Shown: positions 23,218 to 36,800, counted from the stretch's first letter. The stretch: DNA of 64,000 bases from Diphasiastrum complanatum (GCA_029204225.1 CM055092.1:15832715-15896714), one strand, 5' to 3'. Notes: a model not told the origin generated them from the sequence alone. Program-made: numbers and translations.

Positions 23218-26200
23218 ATGGTGACAAATGAAGGTGATGCCGTGGCTGTTCAGACTCAAAGGGGGGAGCTATCTCCCTCCACATATCCTGAAAAGCAGGT
23301 TTCTTCCTCTGTTGCTGAGTTCAGAGAGCATGGTGGCTCAGCGCTGAAGGAACATGACTACTTTGCTGCACGTGGGCTGCAGAAAAAGCAACTGGCCAGA
23401 GAGGAGCTTGACCTTAATCTCAGTGAGACAGAGCTTCGGCTAGGCCCTCCACCCGCTGCAAGCAGCAAAGACGGAGACAACAAGGAGGATCTGCAATCTG
23501 GTTCTTGCGCTTCCCCTAGAATTTCCAAAAACCCACTTGATCAGGCCGCTCGCCTTGCTACTCTGCAGGATCATGCAAAAAGCATCTACCTAGGCAGGCT
23601 AGCTGCTGAGAAGCCTTTGAAAACAGTGGATCGTGCAAGTGCCATGTCTGAAACCTTTCTGCAGCAGCAGCAGCAGAAGCAAGGGATCCTTGAGAGAGAA
23701 GTGGGTGACACAGATTTCCAAAAAGAAGGAAGAAATTTCAGTGAAAAGCCGCAGAACACAAGCATCTCTGGAGCCCATGAAAGATCTGCACTGGCAGAGG
23801 CAAGTGGCTCTACTGCGCAGGAGATTTCTGCATCCAGCAAATTCCTTCACCCAGACTTGACGCTTGATAAGGTCAACTTCCAGCAAAGCCATGATTTTCA
23901 GCAAGGTCAGCACTCACATCAGACTGCTCTGGAGATGGAGCAGGCCCGAGCTGCATTCGACAACTTCTTTGCTGGAGGAAAGCTCATATACCCAATTCCC
24001 GTCAATGCTCTTACTGCATCCAAGAGAGGGTTTGTGGATAACTTAGGGAGGGGCTCTGCAGATGGAAGAACTAGCTTCCTTCCGAACAACAACTCTGCAG
24101 GAAAGGCTGCTGCCAACACTCTGCCTGCAGCTGAGGAGGCTGAAGTCACTCTACTTCCGCAAAAGCTTCAGCTCCCTTCCTCTGGGTCCCAAGGCAAGCC
24201 AGGCATTGTCTCATCATTCACTTCCTGGAAAATGGGACTGGAGTTGGTAGGTGGATCCTTCGGGCCCTTCCCATCTCCAGGAGCACAGCCATATGCTAAA
24301 GCAGATCCAGATCATGTCTCTGAGCCAGCACCCAATCTTTGGGCCTCGCACTCCAAGACGGCTCCAAAAGTATTTCCATCGGCTAGAGAGAGTACAGATA
24401 TGAAGCCAGAGCATGAAAATTCTTCCAGGCATGGGGCAACTGTGTCACCTAATAGGTAAAATTGCCCACCTCAACACACAATTTGGAATTCTGGTTTTGA
24501 TGTATGTGATGACTACCTATTTTTGCTGCAATTCTTGGTTTATGAGTGTTCTGAAAAGCCTTTTTTTCCCTTCCCTTACAATCCATGTCTGTAAGAATCA
24601 TCTACACTTCCAAGCTCCTGCTTTCTCAGAGAGCAGGCCTACAGGCATTTTTGCATGCCTCAAACAGAATGTGTACTGTTATTTTTGCTTTTGTGATTGT
24701 TCTTTTAGGATTCCTTCAGATCTGTACTGCTGATTCCTGAACACTAGACAATGTTAGTTTCTTAAGTTAGAGAAAAACGTTCAAAGATTATAGATGCAAA
24801 GAGTTAAGAAAATGAAGGTCAGTGAACATTTTCTCCTCTTTTACATGAACGGAATAAATCTGTGCGGCTGTTTTGTCATCATCTTGAGCAGTTGGTTGTG
24901 TGAGTTCTGTCTGTGTTGTGCCAGTTGATGAAGAACCCAAAAGGAGCTGATGCTCGTCAGTCCCCATGTAGAAGATGCTTCTCATTTTGATCCCTTCCCG
25001 TGCAGACCTGCAACCCAAACATTTCACTATCTGGAGAACAAGTCAATTCTTTATCACAAAGAGCAACATATTCAAGAAAAAAGAGCATTCAAGCACAAAA
25101 AAATCGCATTAATGATACCAGTTGTCCTTTCATTACACAGAACAATCTTCCCATGCGTAATGAGTTGGTGTATCATGCTTGAAGTTGGGCTGGCTCGCCC
25201 AATTTCCGCAGGTTGATAATTCCAAAAAGCATTACGCAGAACAATTGTTGCCTCTCAAGTCACTATATTTCAATCAATAAGCCTCCTCACCACATTTCTC
25301 GTTGTCTACTTCCCATTCTCTTGTATTCTAACAAAATTGGTTGCTTTCTACTCACCTTCCATAGCAGAAGAGGTCCAAATGTTTCTTTGCAGTGCTGATT
25401 GTTTTCTTCTGGCTTCTTCTACTTATAGTTTATAGGTTCACGTGCTTCATTAGCTGAGGGTGGTCCTGACACACTTACGTTGCAGGGCCCCAGTTGGTTG
25501 GCCCCCTGTGCAGTCATTCAGGAAAAACAGTCTACCAGCTCCTCATTTGAAAAGTGTGGCTGAAAGCGAAGATAAGCCTGCTTCAGGAAGCCTTGCAGCA
25601 GCTCCTAGTGCAATGCATAACAAATCTCATCCTTTGTTTGTCAAGGTTTACATGGATGGCCTAGCTATTGGCCGTAAAGTGGACTTGAAGATCCACAACA
25701 GCTACAATAAATTGTCAGCCACTCTGGAGGAAATGTTTCGCCGTTACCTAAATGGTGTGTGTGTTTTCTGCTCATTTAAGTGTTTGAGTCATAGACTAGC
25801 TTTCTACTATGACAAGTTTGTTATGAAATGACAATGGAAAGTAGGGAATAGAAGAAGCCCTGAATTTAAGAGGTAATCTTGCTCTATGCAGCTTCTCATC
25901 AAGTAGATCAAGTAGTGGGTTCGAAACCTCTTACAAAGAATTTGATTCATTGTGAAGGGAAAAATTTGAACTTCCTATGTGGCTCGGAGTATGTCATCAC
26001 GTACGAGGACAATGATGGCGACTTGATGCTTGTGGGGGATGTACCTTGGGGGTATAGCCTTTTCTCCTACATTGGACTTGAGTTTTTCATGGTTTAGTTC
26101 ATCAAGAGATTGTGGAGCAATTTTTGGAGTAGCTTTTTCTTCTTTCAGTGCTTCTCATAGTAACAACAAATCGAGATTTTGAAGTGATCTGAACTGTTTC

Positions 26201-26689
26201 AAATCGATCCGGATGACTTGGGATTTGAATGGTTTACCTTTCAAATGGAACTATTATTGAAAGCTTGTCTCAAATTTTATATTTCCCACGTTTTATTCAA
26301 AAGATTGAAATTTCTGTCTTGCAGTAGGATGAATCATAATTTGCAGTAGGACGATTTTCAAATCAACTCACTTCATGTTGACTTGTGACTTTGATGCTTC
26401 TGTAATGTAACTTTGCAACTGTGACTAAATGTGCAGGACATTTGAAGAAAAAGTAAAACGGTTGCGAATCATGAAGGGTTGTGAGGCCATTGGACGTGGT
26501 AGGGTATTTTTTTGGTAAAAAATTACAACACGTTACATTGATAGTGGTCTGAAATCAGTGTTGCAAGGCGGTCCTAATTAGACGAGGGAAGTGAGTGTTC
26601 ACTTGCATTACATGCGTGTAGTGATTATTTAATTTCTTTCTCTGCATGCAGCACCTCGAGCACCAGACAAAATCAAGAAGGGTAACTGA
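23218..26689 (+). CDS. IAA: Aux/IAA auxin-response transcriptional repressor
   Basis: Five exons join in frame: 23218-24455, 25486-25754, 25892-26051, 26437-26498 and 26652-26689 (stop TGA), coding for 588 residues. Every junction has GT/AG and matching phases (2, 1, 2, 1). Domain I is an EAR repressor motif (LDLNLS, residues 64-69, then TELRLG 71-76), which recruits TOPLESS co-repressors. Domain II is the degron VGWPPV (416-421, followed by QSFRKN), bound by TIR1/AFB receptors with auxin and leading to ubiquitination. Domains III/IV form a PB1 fold: FVKVYMDG with the basic face Lys 466 and RKVDL, then the acidic [14 protein letters not shown] and GDVPW (about 533-555). It ends in a Lys-rich tail (KIKKGN). 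It represses ARF-driven genes in the nucleus at low auxin. The protein is long for the family (angiosperm members are mostly 150-350 residues). The extra length lies between domains I and II in exon 1 and includes a Gln run and [23 protein letters not shown]. No stop or frameshift is present. The start at 23218 is the first ATG of the open frame. Confidence 0.95.
24890..25110 (+). repeat. Intron-1 segment similar to the 3' flank
   Basis: Within Aux/IAA intron 1, the order GAACCCAAAAGGA, GCTGAT, GCAGACCTGC, TTTCACTAT, CTGGAGA, AAGTCAATTC resembles 27400-27620 downstream of the gene (GAACCCAAAAAGGATCTGAT, GCAGACTTGC, TTTTCACTATTCTGGAGAG, AAATCATTC). It is either a dispersed repeat or a remnant of a partial gene duplication. 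Confidence 0.45.
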
Positions 26690-29487
26690 GTTCCAAGGAG
26701 ATATTTTGCTGTTGCTTTGTTATGAGTTCAATGCACTGACCCTGATCGTGCCCTGTTCGTGCATTTGCCACAAGTTTTTGAAACATTTTCAAAAAACAGA
26801 TTATGCCGACTTTTGTGGATGGTGCAAATGTGTAGTGTATGGTTGTACAATTACAATCTGCAGCTGGTAATGCTACAACGGCCATCACATGATCATGAGG
26901 ACATGCTGTTGCTGTTGAACTAAAATTTATGAAAATCGCCTATGTGAAATTCATGTAACATTGAATCTCTTCTTAAAATTTTGATTGTATTATATATTTA
27001 GTCTTATATCCAGTAGGTGGTTTTGTCGATGTGTGCTGACACACTTCGTCAGGCAGACCGTTTTAACTGGTCAATTCTGCAATCCGGTCAGCAGAACCAG
27101 GGGTTAAGTTTCATCACTTTAAGAAGTTTGGTTTAGCTCATTGTGTTGTCTTTGCTACCAAATTGCTTGATCATGGTGACATCCTTTTGCTGTGCAAATA
27201 TACACTTGCGAACACAGTTCATGCTAAATTCAATCAATGTCAAGTTTTGCCGCCAATGTTGTTTTTACCATTTCTGTCTCTTTTACATGGTAGAGGATTT
27301 TGTCCTAGTGTGTCAGGATGACTGCCAGAAGCATGCCTTCTAAACTGGTCAAATCTGCAACTTGATAAACAGTGGGAGTGACGAGTTTAGCTCTCTGGGT
27401 TAGCTTTTTGTGTTGATATAGAACCCAAAAAGGATCTGATAATTAGTAATGCTTTAGAAAATATTTTTCAATTCAGATCATTGTGTGTGCAGACTTGCTA
27501 ACTTTTCACTATTCTGGAGAGTAAATCATTCAAGCTCAACCCTTTCACAACGTTAAAAAAATAACACAGCATGAAGCACATAAAATGTACCGATGGTACA
27601 AGTAGTTATCCTCTATACTGTTGATTATACTTTTTGAGGAATATTTGATTAACTAAATATACTGTGATTCACATTGGAAGTGAGGGTCTAACTGACTTTG
27701 CATGCCATGATTGAAGAGTTAAACTTGCTCAATGGTCACAATAATTGCTAGCTGCAACTCACATGCAATATCGATAACTCATCTTTTTCACAAATAGCTA
27801 GGAGAAGCTTCACCTAGTGGAATGCTTTCAATGATGGTGCAATAATCCTGAAGATCCAAAAGCAAAAATAAAATGCTGCAGATTACACTTGAATCTTGCA
27901 ATTGTGGAACTGCAGCTGGTAGGAACTTAATCCCTAAATGGTGTGCAAAGCTCTATGGAAAATTCCCCTAAGGAATAATGAAACCAATGGTTAAATTGCT
28001 TGATTACTTGGAAATTTAATTAAAGATTTTTATATAAATTGGGCAAAAATTTTCAAGAATATTTGAAAAATAGACCTATTCCAAGAGTTGAGTTAATAGA
28101 ATTAAGGATTTTGAGATCCATCTAAGGGAGTTTGGATTGCTAAGATAGGTTTCCCGCGTGGATCCATAGCCTCACACATGTGGGACCCACTATGTACATA
28201 ATTTACAATATTTGACATAGCTAGATTTGCCAACATAGGCAATTTTTCACAATTCCAAACACCTTAATCCATGAATGTCGCTTACTAGCTTTCTCTTATT
28301 TTTGTATTATTTTTTATACGGTTTAGTTCATGGTTCACGTTCTATCTCATTCTGTATATTCCTTATTCCTTATTGCTGAATGATTGAATCAAACTAACCA
28401 ACTATCAAAAAAATGATGGTTGTCTACAACGACTCAAATTGTTCTACATAGCAAGCTAGATAGATCATTTGATAGTATTGTTAACATGACAACAAATCTG
28501 TGAAAAATTTTATACAATCACAAAACTAATGGGTAGTTGTATCTATCTGATCATTTAGAACAGACTATTAAAGTTTTCATTCTTTGTGTGAATCCCATCC
28601 TTTGTTCATTTTCGACAAGTTGGACTTATACACATAGAATGCCATACTTTGGGCTGTTATTATTTCAAAAATGTGATAACTTAATAGGCCGTTCCATGTG
28701 AGGTGTGACTTCTACAAGTATCCTTGTGTTCTATTGAAATGCTCCTTGGGCTTTGTATTTCAACCCCGACATCAAAGAATAATAATATCAAGGTTTCAAA
28801 GGACTCAATATCGGGTACTTCATATCAATGATACATCTGCTCAAGTTCAGAAAATTACAACAAATTCTTGTCTAAACAAATCGAAAAATGTCGATCCTCA
28901 TGGGACAAAAAAACTTGAGTAGATGTTATGCTCACTTCAATGCATTACATATTATTACATGACTTGCAATTGAGCCACTTCTCAAACTATTTACATCCTT
29001 GATATAAGGAGCAATACATGTTACATCAACCTCTGCATAGCACTTTACCAACTTCGTAAATATTCCCTACCATTGTTATTTTGATGCTATTTTTGTTTTC
29101 CTAGATTTGTGGTGGAGATTGACCAACTAGCCACCTACTTGGCATGACTCTAGGAATAGAGTATTTTTAGGGTCTCATTGGCAATCTCGAGCTACTCCAC
29201 ATTGTGTATTGAGTTTTTCATGATCCAAATGCAATCAAAGTGTTAGTACTCCAATTCTCTGTTAGCATGCCGTACTACAGCCTGTGGTTCACACGTGTGA
29301 ACTCGGATTTCATCATTTGATCAATGCTTTATGATTGTTCTTGATTGTTAAGTGTCAAATTGCTATTCTAGATCAATTTGTGTGTCTAGTTTTTGCAATA
29401 GATTGATTAGAAAACACCCAATCACTCTTGTGCATCTTGTGTAGATCCATTTAGGGTCCTAAAGTACTATTATATCCAAGTATAAGA
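26690..29487. other. Aux/IAA 3' flank and intergenic DNA
   Basis: The 3' UTR probably occupies the first few hundred bases. About 27400-27620 resembles part of Aux/IAA intron 1. No other gene or element is recognised; the region is AT-rich. Confidence 0.4.
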
Positions 29488-29693
29488 TGTCGTAAAACGT
29501 GGGGATGACTGGCAGCGAAAGCTCGAAGCTTTGAGCATAGGTGTGTAGGATCGGAAACACAACAATTAGCAGCAGAAACATTCAAGATGAATCATTCATA
29601 TAAAGTGCACAAATGAACAATACAATAGTGAGACAAAAAATTGCACTCTGATTAACATCAATAGTGAGTACAATGGCTTGAAGTAATAACTAG
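29488..29693 (-). mobile_element. LTR fragment related to the solo LTR at 13545-14329
   Basis: The minus strand matches the right-hand 210 bp of the solo LTR, ending in the same TTTTACGACA (29488 side). Shared landmarks are GCTCAAAGCTTCGAGCTT, GTTCATTTGTGCA and TTTTTGTCTCA. Similarity stops abruptly near 29693, so U3 is missing or belongs to another subfamily. Confidence 0.75.
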
Positions 29694-31352
29694 AATCTAA
29701 GCATTGGGAACTATAATTGGCCAATAATAAAGTCAGAGAAGGGTTGGAGCACGACAATCGACTCTCAAAGGGCCCTCAACCGCTTTCTGACCAACGCAGC
29801 TGACTCTCCAAATCCCATCATACTAGAAGCCTACTACAATGTGGAGATGCTACTAATAGCTACAAAGATAGATACTAGGTGGGACTTGTGTTTTGCGAGT
29901 ACTGCTTCGATCCCAACAAAGACTTCAAAATGCCAGCCATCGTGGATGAAAACCCTCTGTGCCGGACCTACCATCGCTTGTCTGCCATGTCCTTTGTCAA
30001 TATCGCGAGGTTGGAAAGATGGTACATGACCGGCTTCTTGGGGATTATGCACCCGACGTTTGGCCCAATACGCTCACAATCCACAACGCGCAGCACATTG
30101 TGGACCCGTTTTGTCTGCGTTGTTGCAAAAACCCACCGAAAAGACTACGATGCTGAAGATGCAAAGGGCAAACAGATAGAGCAGGCTCCTTGAAGCACGT
30201 CTCACCACCTACTATCTCATTTCAAAATTAAAAAAGAAAAGAAAAGAAAAGAAGTCCAGAAAAGCATCAATGGACTCATTTTATTTTTTTTGTTTTTCAA
30301 ATTAATTCATTTTTTCTTTTTCTTTTTCATATATTCTTTTATTTATTTATTTATTTAATTTTTTGTTCTCTATTTGTACATACACCTTCTCTGTTTCCCC
30401 CCCGCTACAACTCAATTTTGTTGCCAAAATCTTTTTTTCTTTTTTTTTTCTCTTCCCCCTCTTGTCTATACCTCTTTTTCACCCTCTTTCGCAACAGTCT
30501 CACATCGCCACACACGCCAACGCCAACAACATACGTAGGTGCCAAGAGACTATCACCAAAATCGCAATGGGGGCATGCTAGAAGATTCTGGTGAAGATTC
30601 TTCTAACGGATTCCAAATGCCGATAGTGCCTAACGAATATCAAGTGAGGAATTGAGCCGCCGAACTATACTATGGAGTGTCGACAATAAACCAAGAAGGA
30701 GTTCCAGAATCTAGATTTACCGAAAACGCCAATATCAAAAGGTCGACAATTTGTGGACCGGCCAATGAGTAAAAGCAAAGTCCAGCGCCTCCCCAACATA
30801 TCTTACGGTGACGAGAATAAAAGCATGGCCGAGTCGACATAAAGATTTAGATCTATTTGTAAAATAAAATCAAACACCTTTGAAAGGTGCACTGTACTCG
30901 TAAACCAAAGGCGCGAGAAATAGAAATAGATCTAAACTCCAATGGGCCAAAAATAAAAAAGGACCCAAGTAGTTTTTAAATGCATTTTGATTCATAATTT
31001 TTAAGATAGTCAAGTTAAGATTCTAGCTTTTCCATATAGCTTTTGCTTGATTCAATATTTGCATTTTTGAGAAAACCCTAAATTTGATAGGAGCTCTTGA
31101 TTTTGAAGTTGATGGACTTTTCAAGAGTGTGATTTAATCTTAGGATTTAGCAAAAGTTCATCATATTGTGGTTAAATCAAGTGTGATCAAGATTACAACA
31201 ATTATGTGTGCTAAAATTTGCTAAAAGAGAGAAAAAGAGAGGCTAGATTGTTTCCAAATCTTTGTGATTTATTCTTGTAATGATTTGTTGATTTTCAAGA
31301 GAGTGCTAAGTGCATTGGAATAGGTTTAAAGAAGAAGATCAATCATTGCAAC
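29694..31352. other. Unassigned stretch with CpG-containing segment
   Basis: Around 29840-30190 all three + frames have open stretches of 60-105 codons (one reads CEYCFDPNKDF), but no family is recognised. 30225-30470 is low-complexity A/G-rich then T-rich. 30580-30930 has more CpG than its surroundings (GTCGAC twice, GGCGCGAG) and may be old retroelement sequence. 30950-31350 probably holds the leader of the gag fragment that follows. Confidence 0.35.
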
Positions 31353-32080
31353 ATGGCAACCTCAAGTGGCTTCATGTTGGAAAGCAATGATAGGCATACC
31401 TCAAGCAACTATTCAACTTGAAAGGTGAGGATGGAGTCTTTGCTAGAGATGACTGAGTTGATGGATATTGTTGTAGGTGTGGAGGAAAGACCTTTGGCAC
31501 CTCAAGAACAATTGAGGTATGATATGAGGGCAAAAAAAGCTTTTCATGTGATCAAGATGAATGTGAGTAATGAACTTCTCAAGGAAGTTGGTAAGTGCAC
31601 AACATCTAGTGAAACTTGGAAAACCCTGAAGAAGGTTTATGAGTCCAAGTCTACATCTAGGGTTCTAATCCTAAGGAGGAAAAATTTTCAAAGTCTTCAA
31701 AAGAAGGATGAAAGTGCTCATGCTTTTGTTTTGACTGTTAAAGCTTCGAATGATGAATTGGCATGTATTGGTGAAAGCATTAAGGATGTGGAGCTTGTTC
31801 AAGTTGTTCTTAATGGCTTATTGGATGATCATGCTAACTTGGTGCAAAGTTTTGCTAATCAAAAGAAATTGCCAAGTATGGAGGACTTGAAAGAGTTCTT
31901 AGTGGCTGAAAAGTTTAGACTCCAAGCAAGAGGAGGATCATCTTCTACATCTCAAGGTGTAAAGGATGAAGCTATGTTCTCAAAAGGCAAGTTCAAGGGC
32001 AAAGGCAAAAGCAAATGGTCAAAAGGGCAAGATCAAGGTGAGCCTTCTACTTTTGTTGGCAAGAAGAAAGATAGATCCTG
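31353..32080 (+). pseudogene. Copia gag pseudogene, same family as element C
   Basis: Begins MATSSGFMLESNDRH near 31353. An in-frame stop replaces the LW of the C-family copy (NYS then stop then KVRMESLLEM). The frame is then open to 32080: EERPLAPQEQ, GKCTTSSETWKTLKKVYESK, ESAHAFVLTVKASNDEL, LPSMEDLKEFLVAEKFRL and a Lys/Gly-rich tail (KGKFKGKGKSKWSKGQDQGE). It stops before the zinc knuckle. Residue-level similarity to the minus-strand gag at 57726-56900 marks it as the same family. Confidence 0.85.
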
Positions 32081-33891
32081 AATACAAAACTAATGCAAGT
32101 TGAAGGTTGAAAGGAAAGAGATTAGCCACGTTAAAAGATGGGAGAGGAAAAACAAATTCTCAAATAAAAAGAGTGAGAGCACTTTAATGAAGTCCATGAG
32201 ATGTAGCATCATGTACCGCTTTCATATTTGTACTTGAACACATGATGAGTATGCCAATTTTCTAAGCAAAATTCACGCTTAAATATATTTTAGAGAATAT
32301 TTTTGTTGTCTTTTATGTTGTCATTAGATAGATACTAATATGTTGTTGTCAAATTTTGTTGCAAATTATGGGCGTACATTATTTATCAAAATCTACCGAC
32401 ATGTAGTTTTTGAGAGTTTCACAAATAATGTAAGATACGAAATTGACAACAATCAATATAAATTAGTTCTTTTAGATCATAGATAAAATAGATAGGCCTT
32501 GAAATAACAAGAATATTTTTATATGAAAAGACATTAGGTTATCTATTTTTACAAAGACAATGCATTCAAGTCAATCCAAATGTAGCCCACTCCTTTGGAC
32601 TTGCTTAATTATTTTGGAATAACTTTGATCGCATCTATGTGGTTGGATCTATTCATCCAATATTGATATGATATTTCATAATGGTATTAGGAAATTGTTG
32701 TGCTTAATGTGTTTTTGCATCTTGTATACAAGATCAATACACCCTTCTAAATTTGGCATCCTTTTCAGGCCTTCCCAAGCCTTAACAATGATTTTTCTCT
32801 TCATATATTTGCATTTTCATTTCAACACTTCAAAAAAACAATGGTGAATATTTCTTTGGAATCTTTGCATTAAACGTCATTGAACTTGTCATGCTCACGA
32901 AAAAAAAGAGACATTTTTTATCATGCGTTGTTGGCTAGGTTCTAATGTCCGAACAATACACACTAAGAATGGGGTGTATTATTGACATTTAGTAATAAAT
33001 AAGTTATTTGGTAAGCTAGATTATACTTTATAGTTTTCTATTCTCATCAAAAAAGCACTTTATAGTCAAAATTTAAAATGCCATGTGCTCCTTTCAATTT
33101 GCTGAAATGTTTCAAATGTTGTTGTTCAAATATGGTTGTGTGTGTGTGTGTGTACAAAAATTATCATCTTCGCTTGTATTGTAAGATTCTAAATAAGATG
33201 AAATCCAATAAATAGAATAAAATAAATTAAATAAGTAGTAGATAATGGCCATAGGGAAAATCATTCATTATAGTAATTTGTCGGTCTTGGTGAGCGAGTG
33301 GTAGTCATGAATGTGGCAACCAATCACTACAATGACCTTATGCCCTTGAGTCTCCTGCCCTGGTCTAGATGGTGGCCTACGACTCCCACCCCGAAGGAAA
33401 GTCCATGGTCACTTGACGACATGAAAAGGTCATTACAAAAAGAAAGTATACATAACAAAAGGTATCATATGATCCAAAAATAAAATTTCTCCACCGTCAA
33501 GGGCAGTGGGATGAGTTGGGCAAATGGAAATCTTGCCATGCTAATGACATAGGATTGATATGTTTGATGCTTTTTGATGCATCGACACGCACGTATCAAA
33601 GCAGCTTTGCCGCACGTTCAGAAACAGAAGTAAAAAGTCTTGCAATTAAATGGGTAAAAAAAAGTATTTTTCTAAGACACACAAGCTTTGAGAGAAATAT
33701 GAGGATAACTTATCATTATCACTATGCCCCCAAATCTAGAAATCACCATCACTTGGAGGGTAACATCAATATGTAAGAACACCCCAAGGCAACAATGGAA
33801 TATTCCATGATGCTGGGCTGTTTTAGTCTCTAAGGAGTAGTACGGGTGGTGGTAATAATCGTTACAATCCTCCTTTGCATTTGAGCTAGGG
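32081..33891. other. AT-rich intergenic DNA, promoter side of the DUF1997 gene
   Basis: No gene recognised. A GT microsatellite lies at about 33136-33152. Short open stretches at 33298-33483 and 33516-33776 match nothing known to me. The promoter of the downstream gene should be in the last few hundred bases, but no firm TATA or element was identified. Confidence 0.4.
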
Positions 33892-36800
33892 ATGTTTCTT
33901 CACTCTGGCTCTTCCATGATGACATGGGCAGCCCCAGATTTCCTTGTTCACGGTCCCTGTGCTCTAAATCTTCCCAATGCTGCTCAACTGTCCACCAAAT
34001 CTATACTCTATGCTTCATGTTTTCCTTCAAATCTGAGCTGCATGAGGAGCAGCAGCAGGCCAAATCCAGATTCTGTGAAGCCTTTGACAGTGAGCATAGA
34101 GCAGAGGTTGAAGATTGAAAGGAAAAGGGTGGTTGCAGCCAGGGTTTCTGAAGTATCAGAGCCAAGTGGGCATGATCAGGCCGGACCCAATTCAGTGCTG
34201 GAGCCAAGGGCAAAGCTGGTGGCAAAGGGAAGTGAAGAGTACGTCATTGAGGAGCTACAAAAGCCTTTAGGTATGAATATTTGATAAATTTGGAACACAT
34301 TTGTGCTCATGTTGGAAAGGGCTTGAAATGTTTCCTTACTGGGTTCAGCCGTGTTTGCAAGTTGAAATTAAAGCCTTCCTTGGACCTTGATTGGGACCGA
34401 AGAATCATTCACGATTGAGTGGGAACGAATTGATGTTGAGGGTAGGGAAGGAGTGCGGGGTTTGAATTTTTATGACCACGGACATGAAAGTTGGCTTCTG
34501 TTTTTGTCCTGCCAGCTCTTATTGGGACAATAGTATGAAATGCAAAAACCTTACATCAAATGTAAATAAATCTACTACTTTGTTCCCTGCTGTGAATCAG
34601 ATTGAACCATAATTCATCTGATTCAGAATTGCTCGATTTTGAATCAGGTGGACACCTTTATACGCACCACCATATTCTGCTACTGTCTCCATTCAATTTT
34701 CTCTCATCTCCTTATAAATCTAAGGCTCCATAAGGCTGCTGAATTTTACTGTCGATAGTCGCTCAAATACAGTTTGTGACTCGTTCCTTCCCATTTTGAC
34801 AAATTTTGTCTCTTTTATGATCAGCAGTCCCACTTTATGACTGCAACGCTCATTGTTTTTCCCTTTAAACTCCAGATGTGTGATCAAGGGAAAATGAGAC
34901 CTTTCATATTGTACAAATTTGTAGAAATATTCTTCTTCATAGCCCACCTTGGCATTTATACCATTGGACCAAGTAGCATAAGTTCATCTCACATGATCAA
35001 GGTCTTTGAGGTTTCCCTTACTATGTTATCAAATCTGAGTTAACAAGTATGGGTCACTGTTTTCTTGTTTCATGGATGGTTATGGTTAGTTATCCAAAGT
35101 AGGTATGACCAAGGCATGTGGGGCCAAGTATAGGTTGGCAGGACCTCAATTGGACCCATTATCCCAAGTTCAACATGCTACAATGCTGTACAAGTTGGAA
35201 GTTGTTTTTTCACATACGACAATGAGCTTGCAATAGTTGTTGCCACGTCCAGTTTTGGACCTAGTGGATCTTTGCTTGTAAGATAATATACAAAATGCAA
35301 GAGGATACTACTTGAGAAGGGGGTTTGGAATTCGCAACGTGTTTGAAGCAAACACATAATACATTCTCGAGTTTGCTGGTAACTATGCTATAAACTATAG
35401 GGTGGTGGACCCCCTAGAAGTATGGAGGTGATCAAAAGTCAAACGGAGGTACTTGAAGTCGAAGGAGTTCAAGTGCAATGTGAGAGAAATTCTATCATGC
35501 TGAACTCTAAGAAGGTTGTCTGAAAATTTGTGCAAGTACATTGTTTGAGTGCACAGATTCATGTGTAAACCACACAAAATCTTAAAAATGCAGAAAGATA
35601 GTTGTTTGTAATGAAAATTCAGAACCCTAAGATGTGCATGCCAAAGCTGTATGCCCTTGTGAATTTCTTAATTATGATTGTGGAGTTTTTTTTAACCCTA
35701 AAGAGATAGTCTTGTCTTAGCATTCAATCTAATTACAAAAGTCATTCGATAAGAGTTTCCATGAAGGGGGAGCTTGCAAGAAACAAATTCAAAAGTCCAA
35801 GGGGACTGTCCAAGAGTGGATGGATTGCGAGTGTTTGGATGCAGGGTATATGTGCATATCCCTAAGAATGAGAGAAGCAAGATGCAAGCAAAGGCCGTAA
35901 AATGAATCTTTATAGGCTATGACAAGCAAACCAAAGGGTATCGTTGCAAATGTACTAAGGTTAGTTCATTTGCAAGGAAATTATCAAAATGGGTGAAAAA
36001 CAAGGTTTTTAGGGCAAAGCCATGTTTTACTTTTGTGATGTGCGTTAAATGTAGATTTGTGAAGTTTTTTTGCAATAATGTGAAATGATGTTGTAACCCT
36101 AATTTGCATTTGAGACATGCCTCGATAAAAGTCCAATAGCATGCATTTGATTTTTTGCTTGAATCAACAAGTTTTGCTCTAAAGTACTTTGGTTAGATTG
36201 GCAATGACATAGAGTGGAAAAAATACTTTGGTCATGGATCAAGTTGAATGTCTACCCATAGATTTAGTTTGAGGATTAATCTACTTTACTTTGGTGCATA
36301 CTTCGTCAGTGATTTCAAGCACATTGGCATGCTTAGATGATCCCAGTTCTTTTTCTCCTTAATCACTTTAAATATCATACATAAAATCCATGATAGAAGT
36401 AATCAAGAAATTATTGAGGAATTCTCTATTCCAAGCACTAACATTAACTACTCCTTTGAGGTGGATACTTAGCTCTTTAGATAGACCAGTTTCTATTGCT
36501 GTATTCAAGCAATCAAAAAGTATCTTTTAGTTTCATGGTCCTTCTTGCCTAAGAACATGGTTTCCATGTAGTTATGTGGTTTTAGGGTTGTTGTGAAAGG
36601 TCACAAAGTCTTGTGTGCTCCTAATTTTTATGGTGCTTTTCTTAAAAATGTTTTCATGTTTAAATAGGAAAGATTTACTCCTGCTATTGTGTGCATTATG
36701 ATCTATAGTGTTCAATTTTATTGCATTGAGGACTCTCGTTCACAATGGAGTTTGGGAGCGACAACCATCCTTTTTAGAATTGTAGTAATCTTTTTCAGAC

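Noticed and set aside
23586-23913. Minus-strand open frames opposite Aux/IAA exon 1
   Set aside because: Shadows of a GC-richer coding exon (Gln/Glu codons read as Cys/Leu runs).
24788-25027. 79-codon minus-strand open frame in Aux/IAA intron 1
   Set aside because: No family signature, and it overlaps the repeated intron/flank block; likely chance.
25917-25927. GGTTCGAAACC, a perfect tRNA B-box-like sequence
   Set aside because: It lies inside Aux/IAA exon 3 in frame (GSKP); no A box or cloverleaf surrounds it.
29834-30193. Overlapping open frames of 60-105 codons in all + frames
   Set aside because: No recognised domain and no consistent frame; kept only as an unassigned stretch.
33285-33420. 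Possible tRNA-derived SINE (GTGAGCGAGTGGTAGTC and CCTACGACTCCC as A/B boxes)
   Set aside because: Box matches are weak, no tail repeat or target duplication is seen, and there is no second copy in the window.
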